6,452 nucleotides of DNA from NCBI GenBank assembly GCA_003648395.1, contig QMPB01000274.1, positions 1-6,452 of the forward strand, read 5' to 3'. Of this stretch, positions 1 to 6,452 are shown piece after piece (position 1 is the first letter of the stretch; every line of letters begins with the position of its first letter). Position numbers and translations under genes: made by a program. Source of the DNA: Bacteroidota bacterium. Its GTDB lineage: Bacteria; Bacteroidota; Bacteroidia; Bacteroidales; UBA1556. The notes beneath the pieces are model-generated. The model had not been told where the DNA came from. It did no database searches and worked only from the letters and a program-made list of their open reading frames with translations.

Positions 1-387
1 AATAGCAATAGAAGTAGATTCAAAATCATCGCCATAGGTTTTTGCCAACTGATAATTTAATAGCGATGCATCCATTACAATATTTCTATGATTTGTAATA
101 AACACATATTTTACATTCTTATCATGGCTATATCTATTTACCTCATTGGAAGTTACAACATCAGTACTATTTTTAACTAGCTTAATTATTATTTGTAGAA
201 TAAAATTAAGTTGAAATTCACGAACAGTTTTATACGACCTTAATTTGGACTTAAGATCTTCCTCACTTATGTCACCAAACACAAATCTTCCAATTCGATA
301 TAATGTTGGCTCATCAATCAATCGTTCAATTACTTCCTTTAAATCTTTATCTTCGTAATATCTTATTTCTGAATAATCAAATTCCAT
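1..387 (-). CDS. Glycerolipid acyltransferase (PlsC/PlsB-like), N-terminal part, cut by window edge
   Basis: The reading frame opens at ATG 387 (read leftwards) and stays open for 129 codons to position 1, so the C-terminal part is missing. An in-frame TAG lies two codons upstream of the ATG, which fixes the start at or after this codon. Near residues 94-112 the frame reads YVFITNHRNIVMDASLLNY, which resembles acyltransferase block I: a hydrophobic strand, then Asn-His and an Asp (H100, D106). In this superfamily the His/Asp pair catalyses transfer of an acyl chain to glycerol-3-phosphate or 1-acylglycerol-3-phosphate at the inner face of the membrane. Here five residues separate His and Asp, rather than the four of classic E. 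coli PlsB and PlsC. The acidic/basic helical N-terminus (about residues 5-75) resembles Bacteroidota proteins annotated as 1-acyl-glycerol-3-phosphate acyltransferases, as I recall them. The acyl acceptor cannot be read from this fragment. It is divergent from pabB and has its own promoter candidate at 424-431. Confidence 0.82.
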   Translation of the reverse strand, partial: MEFDYSEIRYYEDKDLKEVIERLIDEPTLYRIGRFVFGDISEEDLKSKLRSYKTVREFQLNFILQIIIKLVKNSTDVVTSNEVNRYSHDKNVKYVFITNHRNIVMDASLLNYQLAKTYGDDFESTSIAI

Positions 388-423
388 TTGCTAATGTTTG
401 TATTAATAATCCCCCTAGAAAAG

Positions 424-431
424 CAAAGATA
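424..431 (-). promoter_or_regulatory. Bacteroidota-type -7 promoter element for the acyltransferase gene
   Basis: Read on the minus strand this is TATCTTTG, an exact match to the Bacteroidota -7 consensus TAnnTTTG. It lies 36 bases upstream of the ATG at 387, giving an expected leader of roughly 30 bases. A -33 TTTG is not clear; the nearest candidate at suitable spacing is the T-rich TGTTTTTC at 448-455 (minus strand). No Shine-Dalgarno sequence precedes the ATG. The call rests on motif and position only. Confidence 0.55.
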
Positions 432-582
432 GGAAATTTTCATTTTTGAAAAACATAAGTATGCCATATTGATATAAACTTTCACACAACATATTACGCA
501 TTATATTACAAGTACTTAGGTTTCTTAAAATCAAAAATGATAATAAATATTCAATTAATTTATTTTAAAATGTAATTTTTAT

Positions 583-590
583 TTCCTTTG
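583..590 (+). promoter_or_regulatory. Possible -7 promoter element abutting the pabB start
   Basis: The sequence TTCCTTTG matches the Bacteroidota -7 consensus TAnnTTTG at all but the second position and ends only 7 bases before the ATG at 598. If used, transcription would start within a few bases of the start codon, giving a leaderless or near-leaderless mRNA. No -33 TTTG is visible; TTTA at 559-562 has a plausible spacing. An alternative one-mismatch element, TAGGTTTC at 517-524, would give a leader of about 70 bases. Neither is decisive. Confidence 0.35.
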
Positions 591-597
591 CAAGCCC

Positions 598-1899
598 ATG
601 CAATACAAGAAAACTAAATTAAAACATCATTCGGAATACCTACTTAATCATCTATTAAATATTAGCAATGAATTTAATACTTGCTGTTTGCTTAATTCCA
701 ATGATTTTACTCATAACAAATACTCAAATTATAGTTGGATATTTGCTTTAGGTAATATTGACTATATATCTTATAATGTTAAAGATAGCTATAATAGTAT
801 TGATAACTTTTTAAATCGAAACTTGAATGAATGGAAGTTTGCTTATATGAGTTATGATTTAAAGAATGAGTTTGAAAATCTATCATCAAATAATGCTGAT
901 TCTTTGGGCTTTAATGACATCTATATATTTGTTCCTAAGTTTATTATTAAAGCTGGAATTAATGAAATTGAACTAGAAATTAATTCGAAAGTAAGTAGTA
1001 AAGAAGTAGCAAATTTTAAAAATAAACTGGCTAATATTAGCAAACTAGACAACAAAGAAGGTAATATTAGCCTGTCGTTTAAGCATAGAATTACTAAAGA
1101 ACAATATATTGAAAGTATTTCTAAAATCAGAAGTGATATTAAGTATGGCGATATCTATGAAATGAATTTTTGTCAGGAGTTTTATGTAGAAAATGCGGCT
1201 GTTAAACCTATAGAAATTTACAAAAAGCTTAATGAGCACTCTCCTGCCCCATTTTCATCATATTTCAAAGAGAATGAGCACTTTATTATGAGTGCTAGTC
1301 CTGAAAGATATATCCAAAAGACAGGCGATAAACTAATATCGCAACCAATAAAGGGTACTGCAAAAAGATCACATAATAATAATGATGTGAGAATAAAAAA
1401 CAAACTACAAAACAGCACTAAAGAAAGAGCCGAGAATATAATGATAGTAGATTTGGTAAGGAATGACTTATCTAGAATTAAGAGCTCAGAGAATGTACAA
1501 GTTGAGGAGCTTTGTGAAATCTATAGCTTTCCTCATGTTCATCAAATGATTTCCACTATATCAGCCAAGGTTGACAATAAGCTCAGCATTTCTAATATTC
1601 TGAAAAACACCTTCCCCATGGGGAGCATGACTGGTGCACCCAAGATAAAAGCAATGGAACTTATTGAAAAATATGAAACTACAAAAAGAGGCGTTTTTTC
1701 TGGCTCAGTAGGTTATATTGATAATAAAGGAGACTTTGATTTTAATGTAATTATAAGGACTCTACTCTATAATTCAAAAACAAAATTTTTAAGCTTAACA
1801 ACAGGTGGCGCAATTACATATCTCAGTGATGCTGAGCAGGAATATGAAGAGAGTTTATTGAAGGCTAAAGCAATTTTTGATGCATTTGGCAGAAAGTAA
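598..1899 (+). CDS. pabB: Aminodeoxychorismate synthase component I (PabB-type chorismate-utilising enzyme)
   Basis: The 433-residue cytoplasmic enzyme converts chorismate plus ammonia to 4-amino-4-deoxychorismate, the precursor of p-aminobenzoate and folate. Ammonia normally comes from the glutaminase PabA, which is not in this window. The chorismate-binding domain spans about residues 163-430. It opens with KEQYIESISKIRSDIKYGDI and contains SASPERY (232-238), PIKGT (250-254), E279 followed by MIVDLVRNDL (282-291), H315 in the FPHVHQM segment, the FPMGSMTGAPK loop (339-349) and TGGAIT (402-407), then an acidic metal-binding segment with E413, E415, E417 and E418. Lys252 in PIKGT is the residue that separates PabB from anthranilate synthase TrpE, which has Ala there. 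The N-terminal 160 residues are divergent, as is usual for PabB. Length is close to E. coli PabB (about 450). ATG 598 is the first start after an in-frame TAA at 556-558; no Shine-Dalgarno is seen. A 147-base gap with its own promoter candidate separates it from the next gene, so it is probably monocistronic. TrpE is the main alternative and is disfavoured by Lys252. Confidence 0.88.
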   Translation: MQYKKTKLKHHSEYLLNHLLNISNEFNTCCLLNSNDFTHNKYSNYSWIFALGNIDYISYNVKDSYNSIDNFLNRNLNEWKFAYMSYDLKNEFENLSSNNADSLGFNDIYIFVPKFIIKAGINEIELEINSKVSSKEVANFKNKLANISKLDNKEGNISLSFKHRITKEQYIESISKIRSDIKYGDIYEMNFCQEFYVENAAVKPIEIYKKLNEHSPAPFSSYFKENEHFIMSASPERYIQKTGDKLISQPIKGTAKRSHNNNDVRIKNKLQNSTKERAENIMIVDLVRNDLSRIKSSENVQVEELCEIYSFPHVHQMISTISAKVDNKLSISNILKNTFPMGSMTGAPKIKAMELIEKYETTKRGVFSGSVGYIDNKGDFDFNVIIRTLLYNSKTKFLSLTTGGAITYLSDAEQEYEESLLKAKAIFDAFGRK

Positions 1900-1925
1900 T
1901 TAGGCATTAAGGGTTAAGATTAATC
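1898..1925 (+). repeat. Degenerate 7-bp tandem repeat just after the pabB stop
   Basis: Starting inside the TAA stop codon, the sequence can be read as four heptamers: AATTAGG, CATTAAG, GGTTAAG and ATTAATC. The underlying unit is close to AATTAAG, the same unit as the cleaner array at the right end of the window. The copies are too diverged to be sure of the relationship. The segment also contains a weak hairpin (stem GGGTTA/TAATCC, 1911-1926) without a following T-run. Confidence 0.35.
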
Positions 1926-2019
1926 CACTTTCATACGTTAATAAATCAGTGAAATAAATCTAAATAAAATCAGTTTTGTTAGTATTCTTGACTTTACAAT
2001 TTATACCAAATATACTATA

Positions 2020-2027
2020 TACCTTTG
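2020..2027 (+). promoter_or_regulatory. Bacteroidota-type -7 promoter element for the TPR-M23 operon
   Basis: TACCTTTG is an exact match to TAnnTTTG and lies 19 bases upstream of the ATG at 2047, predicting a short leader of about 12-17 bases. The -33 box is weak: TTTAC at 1993-1997 has about the right spacing, while the TTG at 1988-1990 is somewhat far away. The position suggests that the two downstream genes are transcribed separately from pabB. Confidence 0.6.
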
Positions 2028-2046
2028 TTTATAAGGTGCTTATTCT

Positions 2047-4659
2047 ATGAAGATTATATTTTTACATTTATTTATTTATTTTTTAATGCTATTGTTTAAT
2101 TCTGAAGCTCAGGCTCAGGATATGATAGTATATGATGAGAATAAAAATTTAGAATTAATCTTTAAGTATAATCCCTATGAAAAGGAAAATAGTATTCCTA
2201 ATATTTTTATTAGTAGAATGGCTAAAAGTCAATCGAAGATAAGAAGTTATTATAATTATAAAATATCAACTAAAAGTAGTTTTATTTTAAAGAAAAAAAA
2301 GAATAATAAATATCAAATTATCATTAAGATTGATAGCAGTAAAATAGAAGGTAATTTCAATTATAAAAGTTTTAATTTTAAGAATATAATCATTCCTTCC
2401 AATGTTTATCTAACATATAATTTAGTTGAATTAAATTCTAACACAAAAACACTAGAGCAAATCATTATACCTATTACAAAACCTGATGTAATTCTGTTTG
2501 ATTCATTATTTACTGATAGCACAAAGGTTGGTGCTTATGGCCTTGCAAATGAGAAATTAAACTATTCTTATTCTGAAAATAAAAAAGAAGACTTTGAAAA
2601 AGCAATTATAAATATAGATACGTATTACAAAGAAGGAAAGAAACTTGATGACATAAACAATGAAATAAGTAAGCTTAATATTAATAATATTGACAAAATT
2701 CAGTTGCAAAGTATTGATATGAAATATTTAGCAAAGCGATACCATAAACTTAAAATGTCAGAATATGCATCTTCACTTTCTTTAGCCACTACTGACCCTG
2801 CTGGTATATATTATTCATATATTACAACAGGTGAACTTATTGATAGTCTTAATAATAGATACCAAGAACTTGCAAAACAATTAGACTCATTACTCTATGC
2901 AAAAGCTATGGTTCTGAGTGATAGTAATAATGCTCTAGCAATTAAATATTTTAATAAATCGCTGCAAGTTAACCCTAACAATGTATCAAGTATATATCAA
3001 TTGGCATTGCTTGATTTTAAGAGTGGAAAATTGCTTAAAGCTGAAAAAAAACTTTATAAGATATTGTCAATTACTCAGAACGAAATTAAAGCAAATGAAC
3101 TTGCAAATAAGACATATGTAAGTATGTTGGATAAAGCAATAGAATGGAATAATGAGGAAAACTATAATGAAAGCTTGAATTTATTAAATGAAGCTAAGAA
3201 ATTCTGTAAAGAGAATAGCAAAGTAATTGTTTGTAATACTAAACAAGAAAAATCTATTCAAGCAGCATATTACGGAATGTATATTTCTTATGTAAGTATT
3301 GCGGGAGCATCTATTCAGAGTGGTAAACTAAAAATGACCGAAGACTACCTCAATACTGCATATAATTACCAACAAGACAACCCTCAAGCCATTGAAAATA
3401 CCAAAGAAGTTGATGCGCTTTATAATTTACTAGTAACAGAATATTTAAGAAATAGTCTTGAAGCAAAAAATAATTTTGAAAAGAAAAAAGCAGAAAAGTT
3501 ATTTGCCAAAGCAGATAGTATTAGTAATAAACACAGTCTTAATGACGCCAGTACATTTATTACAGAAGTACGAAGGAAGCTTAATGACAATAGAGTAGAA
3601 AGATTAATTGCAAAAGAAGAGCCAAAATTTAAGACTGAATTTGCCCCTAGTAAAAAGGCTACAATTAAGACAAAACCAACAAAACTAGACCCAATTTCTA
3701 GTGCTCAGAAAGATTACAAAAAACATCTAAAAAACGGACTTATTTATCTAAGCTATAATAGATATAAATTAGCTTACCCTGAGTTTAAAGAAGCTCAATT
3801 GATTTGCCAACAATACTATATTAAAGCTGACGATTCGTTAAACTCATATACAAAACAAAGTTTAAAGCCATTAATACTTGAAAACATTAAAGAAGGAGAA
3901 CTTGCTGCTTGGGGCGGCAAATATAAATCAGCTAAAATTATTCTAAAATATGCAAAAAAAGAAGCAGGAAATAATGGACTTAAAGATGATATAGAAATAA
4001 ATAATGCCCTAGATAAATTAAGCAGTAAGATTAATAACCGAAATAATGCAATAGTAAGTACTCGCTTTAATGAAAAAATGCAGAAAGCTAGAAATAGCAT
4101 TGAGTTTAAAGACTTTGTTTCTGCTGAAAGATTCTGCAAGGATGCAATTAAAATTGCTAAAAATAATCCTCAAGTCAACTTAAATATAGATTACCCTAAT
4201 GGGATACTAAAAAAGTATACGAAAGCGATTGAATTTCAATCAATATATAATGATGCAATGAATCATTGTGTTGATAATAATGCAGATGATGCTATTAGAT
4301 TATTTATTACGGCTGACAGTTTATACAAAACAGAAAGCCTTACTAAATATGGGCTAAAGGCAAATAGCTTTGTTTTATTTATTAGTAAATGCAATTCTCA
4401 AACAATGACAGAATATGGTATTGAGTTTGCTTTGACACAAAACAATATTGAAGATGCATACCGTATTTGGAAAAAAAGCAATGAACATGAGATAGCTATT
4501 AATAATAAGCTAGCTATAAGCTGCATTAGTTCTATTGCAAAACAAGATAAAATAACTAATAAAAATGGCAGCAAAAAATTCCTTTTCAATCACAGATTTG
4601 GTGATTCCAAATATTTTAACAGCTATAAAAAATACTATTACAAATCATTCAAAAAATAA
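2047..4659 (+). CDS. Large secreted TPR-type helical-repeat protein of unknown function
   Basis: The 870-residue protein begins with a Sec signal peptide: K2, a hydrophobic core over residues 3-17, and a likely cleavage after AQAQ near residue 24. Its function is not recognised. Residues 30-160 look beta-rich, with alternating hydrophobic strands, and may be a separate domain. Two blocks of helix pairs follow. Block one (about 270-510) has the clearest TPR units at 295-312 (NALAIKYFNKSLQVNPNN) and 314-346, with weaker ones at 353-390, 405-447 and 462-496. A Lys/Pro/Thr-rich linker (about 520-553) leads to block two (about 556-816), with TPR-like pairs at 556-592, 609-641, 675-709, 731-765 and 788-816. 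The last 22 residues (849-870) are rich in Lys and Tyr. TPR arrays bind proteins, so a scaffold or adaptor role in the periplasm or at the envelope is likely. No lipobox Cys and no obvious type IX sorting domain are seen. The M23 peptidase gene starts 5 bases after the stop, which implies co-expression. ATG 2047 is supported by the signal peptide directly after it and by the upstream promoter motif. Confidence 0.88.
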   Translation: MKIIFLHLFIYFLMLLFNSEAQAQDMIVYDENKNLELIFKYNPYEKENSIPNIFISRMAKSQSKIRSYYNYKISTKSSFILKKKKNNKYQIIIKIDSSKIEGNFNYKSFNFKNIIIPSNVYLTYNLVELNSNTKTLEQIIIPITKPDVILFDSLFTDSTKVGAYGLANEKLNYSYSENKKEDFEKAIINIDTYYKEGKKLDDINNEISKLNINNIDKIQLQSIDMKYLAKRYHKLKMSEYASSLSLATTDPAGIYYSYITTGELIDSLNNRYQELAKQLDSLLYAKAMVLSDSNNALAIKYFNKSLQVNPNNVSSIYQLALLDFKSGKLLKAEKKLYKILSITQNEIKANELANKTYVSMLDKAIEWNNEENYNESLNLLNEAKKFCKENSKVIVCNTKQEKSIQAAYYGMYISYVSIAGASIQSGKLKMTEDYLNTAYNYQQDNPQAIENTKEVDALYNLLVTEYLRNSLEAKNNFEKKKAEKLFAKADSISNKHSLNDASTFITEVRRKLNDNRVERLIAKEEPKFKTEFAPSKKATIKTKPTKLDPISSAQKDYKKHLKNGLIYLSYNRYKLAYPEFKEAQLICQQYYIKADDSLNSYTKQSLKPLILENIKEGELAAWGGKYKSAKIILKYAKKEAGNNGLKDDIEINNALDKLSSKINNRNNAIVSTRFNEKMQKARNSIEFKDFVSAERFCKDAIKIAKNNPQVNLNIDYPNGILKKYTKAIEFQSIYNDAMNHCVDNNADDAIRLFITADSLYKTESLTKYGLKANSFVLFISKCNSQTMTEYGIEFALTQNNIEDAYRIWKKSNEHEIAINNKLAISCISSIAKQDKITNKNGSKKFLFNHRFGDSKYFNSYKKYYYKSFKK

Positions 4660-4664
4660 TATAA

Positions 4665-6395
4665 ATGATTAAGGTAAAATACAATTTTTTTTCAAATATT
4701 GGAATATGTATTATTCTATTATCAATGTTCTTATTCCGAAACAACGGCGAAGCTCAACAGAAATATCCACAAGACTATTTTCGTTCTCCCTTAAACATTC
4801 CACTTGTTTTGGCTGGCAGTTTTGGCGAATTAAGAGGAGGTCATTTTCATTCTGGGATTGACATTAAAACTCAAGGGGCAATTGGTAAAAAAGTATTTGC
4901 TACTGCTGATGGCTATATTTCTAGAATTAAAGTTTCTCCTTGGGGGTATGGGAATGCCCTTTACATAAAGCATCCAAATGGCTACACTAGTGTTTACGCT
5001 CATTTGAATAGGTATATGGATACCATAGCACAAATGATTATATCGAAACAATATCGCACAAAATCTTTTGCTGTAGAGATATTTCCCAAAGCAGGAAGTA
5101 TAAAAGTAAAACAAAGTCAAGTTATTGCCTATACTGGAAATAGTGGAAGTTCTGGAGGGCCTCATTTGCATTTCGAAATTCGTAATTCAGCTGAAGAGCC
5201 TATAAACCCTCTCCTATTTGGAATAAAAATAGCTGACCATCAATATCCAAGTATTCGTAAGTTTAGAATATATAATCTTTTTGAGAATAAAAGCACCAAA
5301 TATAATGAATACCCTATTTTACAAAAAAGCAAAATAGTAAAATTAAAAACTAATGATACTTTACTAATTCGCTCTGATAAATTTTATATTGCAGTGGAAG
5401 GTTTCGACCGTTGGGATGCGGCCGTAAATAAAAATGGTTATTACAAACTATCTTATTTTTTTGATGATACATTATTCTTCCAATTTATTGCTGATAAACT
5501 GGTTTTCAACCAAAAACGATATATCAATACTTATATTGATTATTCCGAATACATAAAGAATAAAGTTCGTTTTCAAAGAAGTTATATTGAGAAAAATACT
5601 AAACTTAGAAATACGAAAAATAATATTAATAACGGAATAATTAGTTTAACTGATAATAATATTCATAAACTAACAATTATTGCCGAAGACTATAACGGGC
5701 AAAAATCAATATTAAAAGTAGTTGTAAAAAAAGGGGAACCATATAAAGCAAAAGAACTTAGTGGAGCGTTTTTCGACTGGAAACACAATAATACTTATGA
5801 AAATAGTGAAATGAGAGTAGAGATACCTCTAGGAGCGTTTTACAGCAATCAGTTGTTCTGGGTGAATAGTAAAAATAATGAATACTCAAATTATAGTAAA
5901 CTAATTGAAATATACGACATTGGTGTTCCTTTGCATAAATATTATTCTTTGAGAATTAAATTAGATACTAACGTAATTGTTAAAGACAAATCAAAATTAT
6001 GCATTCTAAGTCTTAATACTAAAAAACAGTTGATTTATGAAGGAGGGAAATACAAAAATGGATTTATAGAAACTAAAACAAGAAGTTTTGGTAATTACTT
6101 CATTGGAATTGATACCATTGCCCCTATCATAAAGCAGCAGAACGTTTATAATAATAAGAATATTACTAGACAAAGAAGTATAGATTTTAAAATTACTGAT
6201 GACATATCGGGCATTGACAAATACAAGGCTACACTAGATGAAAAATGGATACTTCTAAAATACGATCCAAAGAAAAATAGATTGTATTATGAAATAGACA
6301 AACATTTTTCAGCAGGTAAACATAAGTTTAAAATTACAGTTTGGGATTCGAGAGGAAATGTAGCGAGTAAGAGTTATAATTTGATTAGGAATTGA
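4665..6395 (+). CDS. Secreted M23 (LytM-type) peptidoglycan metallopeptidase with C-terminal beta domains
   Basis: The 576-residue protein has a signal peptide: basic start, hydrophobic core at about residues 12-24, likely cleavage after NNGEA at residue 30. The mature part opens with the YPQDYFRSPLNIPLVLAGSF segment typical of a Bacteroidota M23 family. The peptidase domain covers about residues 45-185. All active-site elements are present: H62 and D66 in HFHSGID, H113 in VYAHL, and H167/H169 in GPHLHFE. By analogy with LytM, H62, D66 and H169 bind zinc, and H113 and H167 support catalysis. It should therefore be an active endopeptidase that cleaves peptide cross-links or stems in peptidoglycan. 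About 390 residues follow, beta-rich and without a family I can name; the last 95 (about 482-576, from DTIAPII to WDSRGNVASKSY) look like an Ig-like domain. The gene starts 5 bases after the TPR gene, without a Shine-Dalgarno, in an A-rich context; the two are almost certainly one operon. The precise bond cleaved is not deducible. Confidence 0.93.
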   Translation: MIKVKYNFFSNIGICIILLSMFLFRNNGEAQQKYPQDYFRSPLNIPLVLAGSFGELRGGHFHSGIDIKTQGAIGKKVFATADGYISRIKVSPWGYGNALYIKHPNGYTSVYAHLNRYMDTIAQMIISKQYRTKSFAVEIFPKAGSIKVKQSQVIAYTGNSGSSGGPHLHFEIRNSAEEPINPLLFGIKIADHQYPSIRKFRIYNLFENKSTKYNEYPILQKSKIVKLKTNDTLLIRSDKFYIAVEGFDRWDAAVNKNGYYKLSYFFDDTLFFQFIADKLVFNQKRYINTYIDYSEYIKNKVRFQRSYIEKNTKLRNTKNNINNGIISLTDNNIHKLTIIAEDYNGQKSILKVVVKKGEPYKAKELSGAFFDWKHNNTYENSEMRVEIPLGAFYSNQLFWVNSKNNEYSNYSKLIEIYDIGVPLHKYYSLRIKLDTNVIVKDKSKLCILSLNTKKQLIYEGGKYKNGFIETKTRSFGNYFIGIDTIAPIIKQQNVYNNKNITRQRSIDFKITDDISGIDKYKATLDEKWILLKYDPKKNRLYYEIDKHFSAGKHKFKITVWDSRGNVASKSYNLIRN

Positions 6396-6401
6396 TAGAG
6401 T

Positions 6402-6452
6402 GAATTACAAATTAAGAATTAGGAATTAGGAATTAAGAATTAAGAATTAAGA
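6402..6452 (+). repeat. 7-bp tandem repeat array (GAATTAA/GAATTAG), cut by window edge
   Basis: Starting 7 bases after the M23 gene's stop codon, the sequence resolves into successive heptamers: GAATTAC, AAATTAA, GAATTAG (twice), GAATTAA (three times), then GA at the window end. The first two copies are diverged and the last five differ only at position 7 (A or G). The array occupies the 3' flank of the operon and continues beyond the window, so its full copy number is unknown. No rho-independent terminator is seen between the stop codon and the edge. Confidence 0.85.

Noticed and set aside
510..517. Palindrome AAGTACTT in the divergent intergenic region as an operator
   Set aside because: An 8-base palindrome in AT-rich DNA is expected by chance, and no second copy or longer dyad is seen nearby.
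1045..1418. Two overlapping antisense open frames within pabB
   Set aside because: They lie opposite a well-conserved catalytic domain, have no promoter or family features, and are shadows of the coding frame.
1911..1926. Hairpin GGGTTA-AGAT-TAATCC downstream of pabB as a terminator
   Set aside because: The stem is only six pairs, one of them G-U, and no T-run follows. It also coincides with the degenerate heptamer segment, which explains the symmetry.
3816..4139. Antisense open frame of 107 codons within the TPR gene
   Set aside because: The Leu/Ser/Phe-rich composition is what the reverse complement of Lys/Asn/Glu-rich codons gives; no start context or domain supports it.
4398..4589. Short antisense open frame near the 3' end of the TPR gene
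   Set aside because: Its apparent hydrophobic segments are again a by-product of the opposite strand's codon use.
4580..4659. Lys/Tyr-rich end of the TPR protein as a type IX secretion sorting domain
   Set aside because: It lacks the beta-sandwich length and typical motifs of such domains; it is just a short basic tail.
4830..5171. Antisense open frame of 113 codons opposite the M23 catalytic domain
   Set aside because: The sense strand carries the complete M23 active site, and nothing supports a real gene on the other strand.
6378..6401. Extension of the heptamer array back into the end of the M23 coding sequence (GATTAGGAATTGATAG)
   Set aside because: The resemblance is partial and out of register with the array, and the encoded residues form a plausible end to the Ig-like domain.
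1..6452. CRISPR array, mobile element, toxin-antitoxin or defence system, tRNA or rRNA gene
   Set aside because: No spaced direct repeats, transposase frames, terminal inverted repeats, small gene pairs or recognisable RNA gene sequences were seen on either strand.

Overview
The window is strongly AT-rich and reads as part of a Bacteroidota chromosome, probably from an uncultured or free-living member. The reasons are: no Shine-Dalgarno sequences ahead of the genes; matches to the Bacteroidota -7 promoter element TAnnTTTG upstream of the transcription units; Asn/Lys/Ile-rich proteins; and family-level resemblance of the acyltransferase, the chorismate-utilising enzyme and the M23 peptidase to Bacteroidota versions. 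I cannot assign a genus.

Layout: (1) Positions 1-387, minus strand: the N-terminal 129 residues of a glycerolipid-type acyltransferase, running off the left edge. (2) Positions 388-597: a divergent intergenic region with a good -7 element for the acyltransferase and a weaker one almost touching the start of the next gene. (3) Positions 598-1899, plus strand: a complete PabB-type enzyme (aminodeoxychorismate synthase component I, folate pathway). (4) Positions 1900-2046: a spacer with a degenerate 7-bp repeat just after the pabB stop and an exact TAnnTTTG element before the next gene. (5) Positions 2047-4659 and 4665-6395, plus strand, 5 bp apart: an evident two-gene operon encoding a large secreted TPR-type helical-repeat protein of unknown function and a secreted M23 (LytM-type) peptidoglycan metallopeptidase with a complete active site. 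(6) Positions 6396-6452: a tandem array of the heptamer GAATTAA/GAATTAG that runs off the right edge.

The acyltransferase and pabB look like housekeeping genes for membrane lipid and folate synthesis, with no evident link to each other. The most interesting unit is the TPR-M23 pair. Both products carry signal peptides and would meet outside the cytoplasmic membrane, so the TPR protein could plausibly be a scaffold or regulator of the cell-wall hydrolase; that is inference only. I see no mobile element, CRISPR array, RNA gene or defence system. No stretch longer than about 210 bases lacks a gene.
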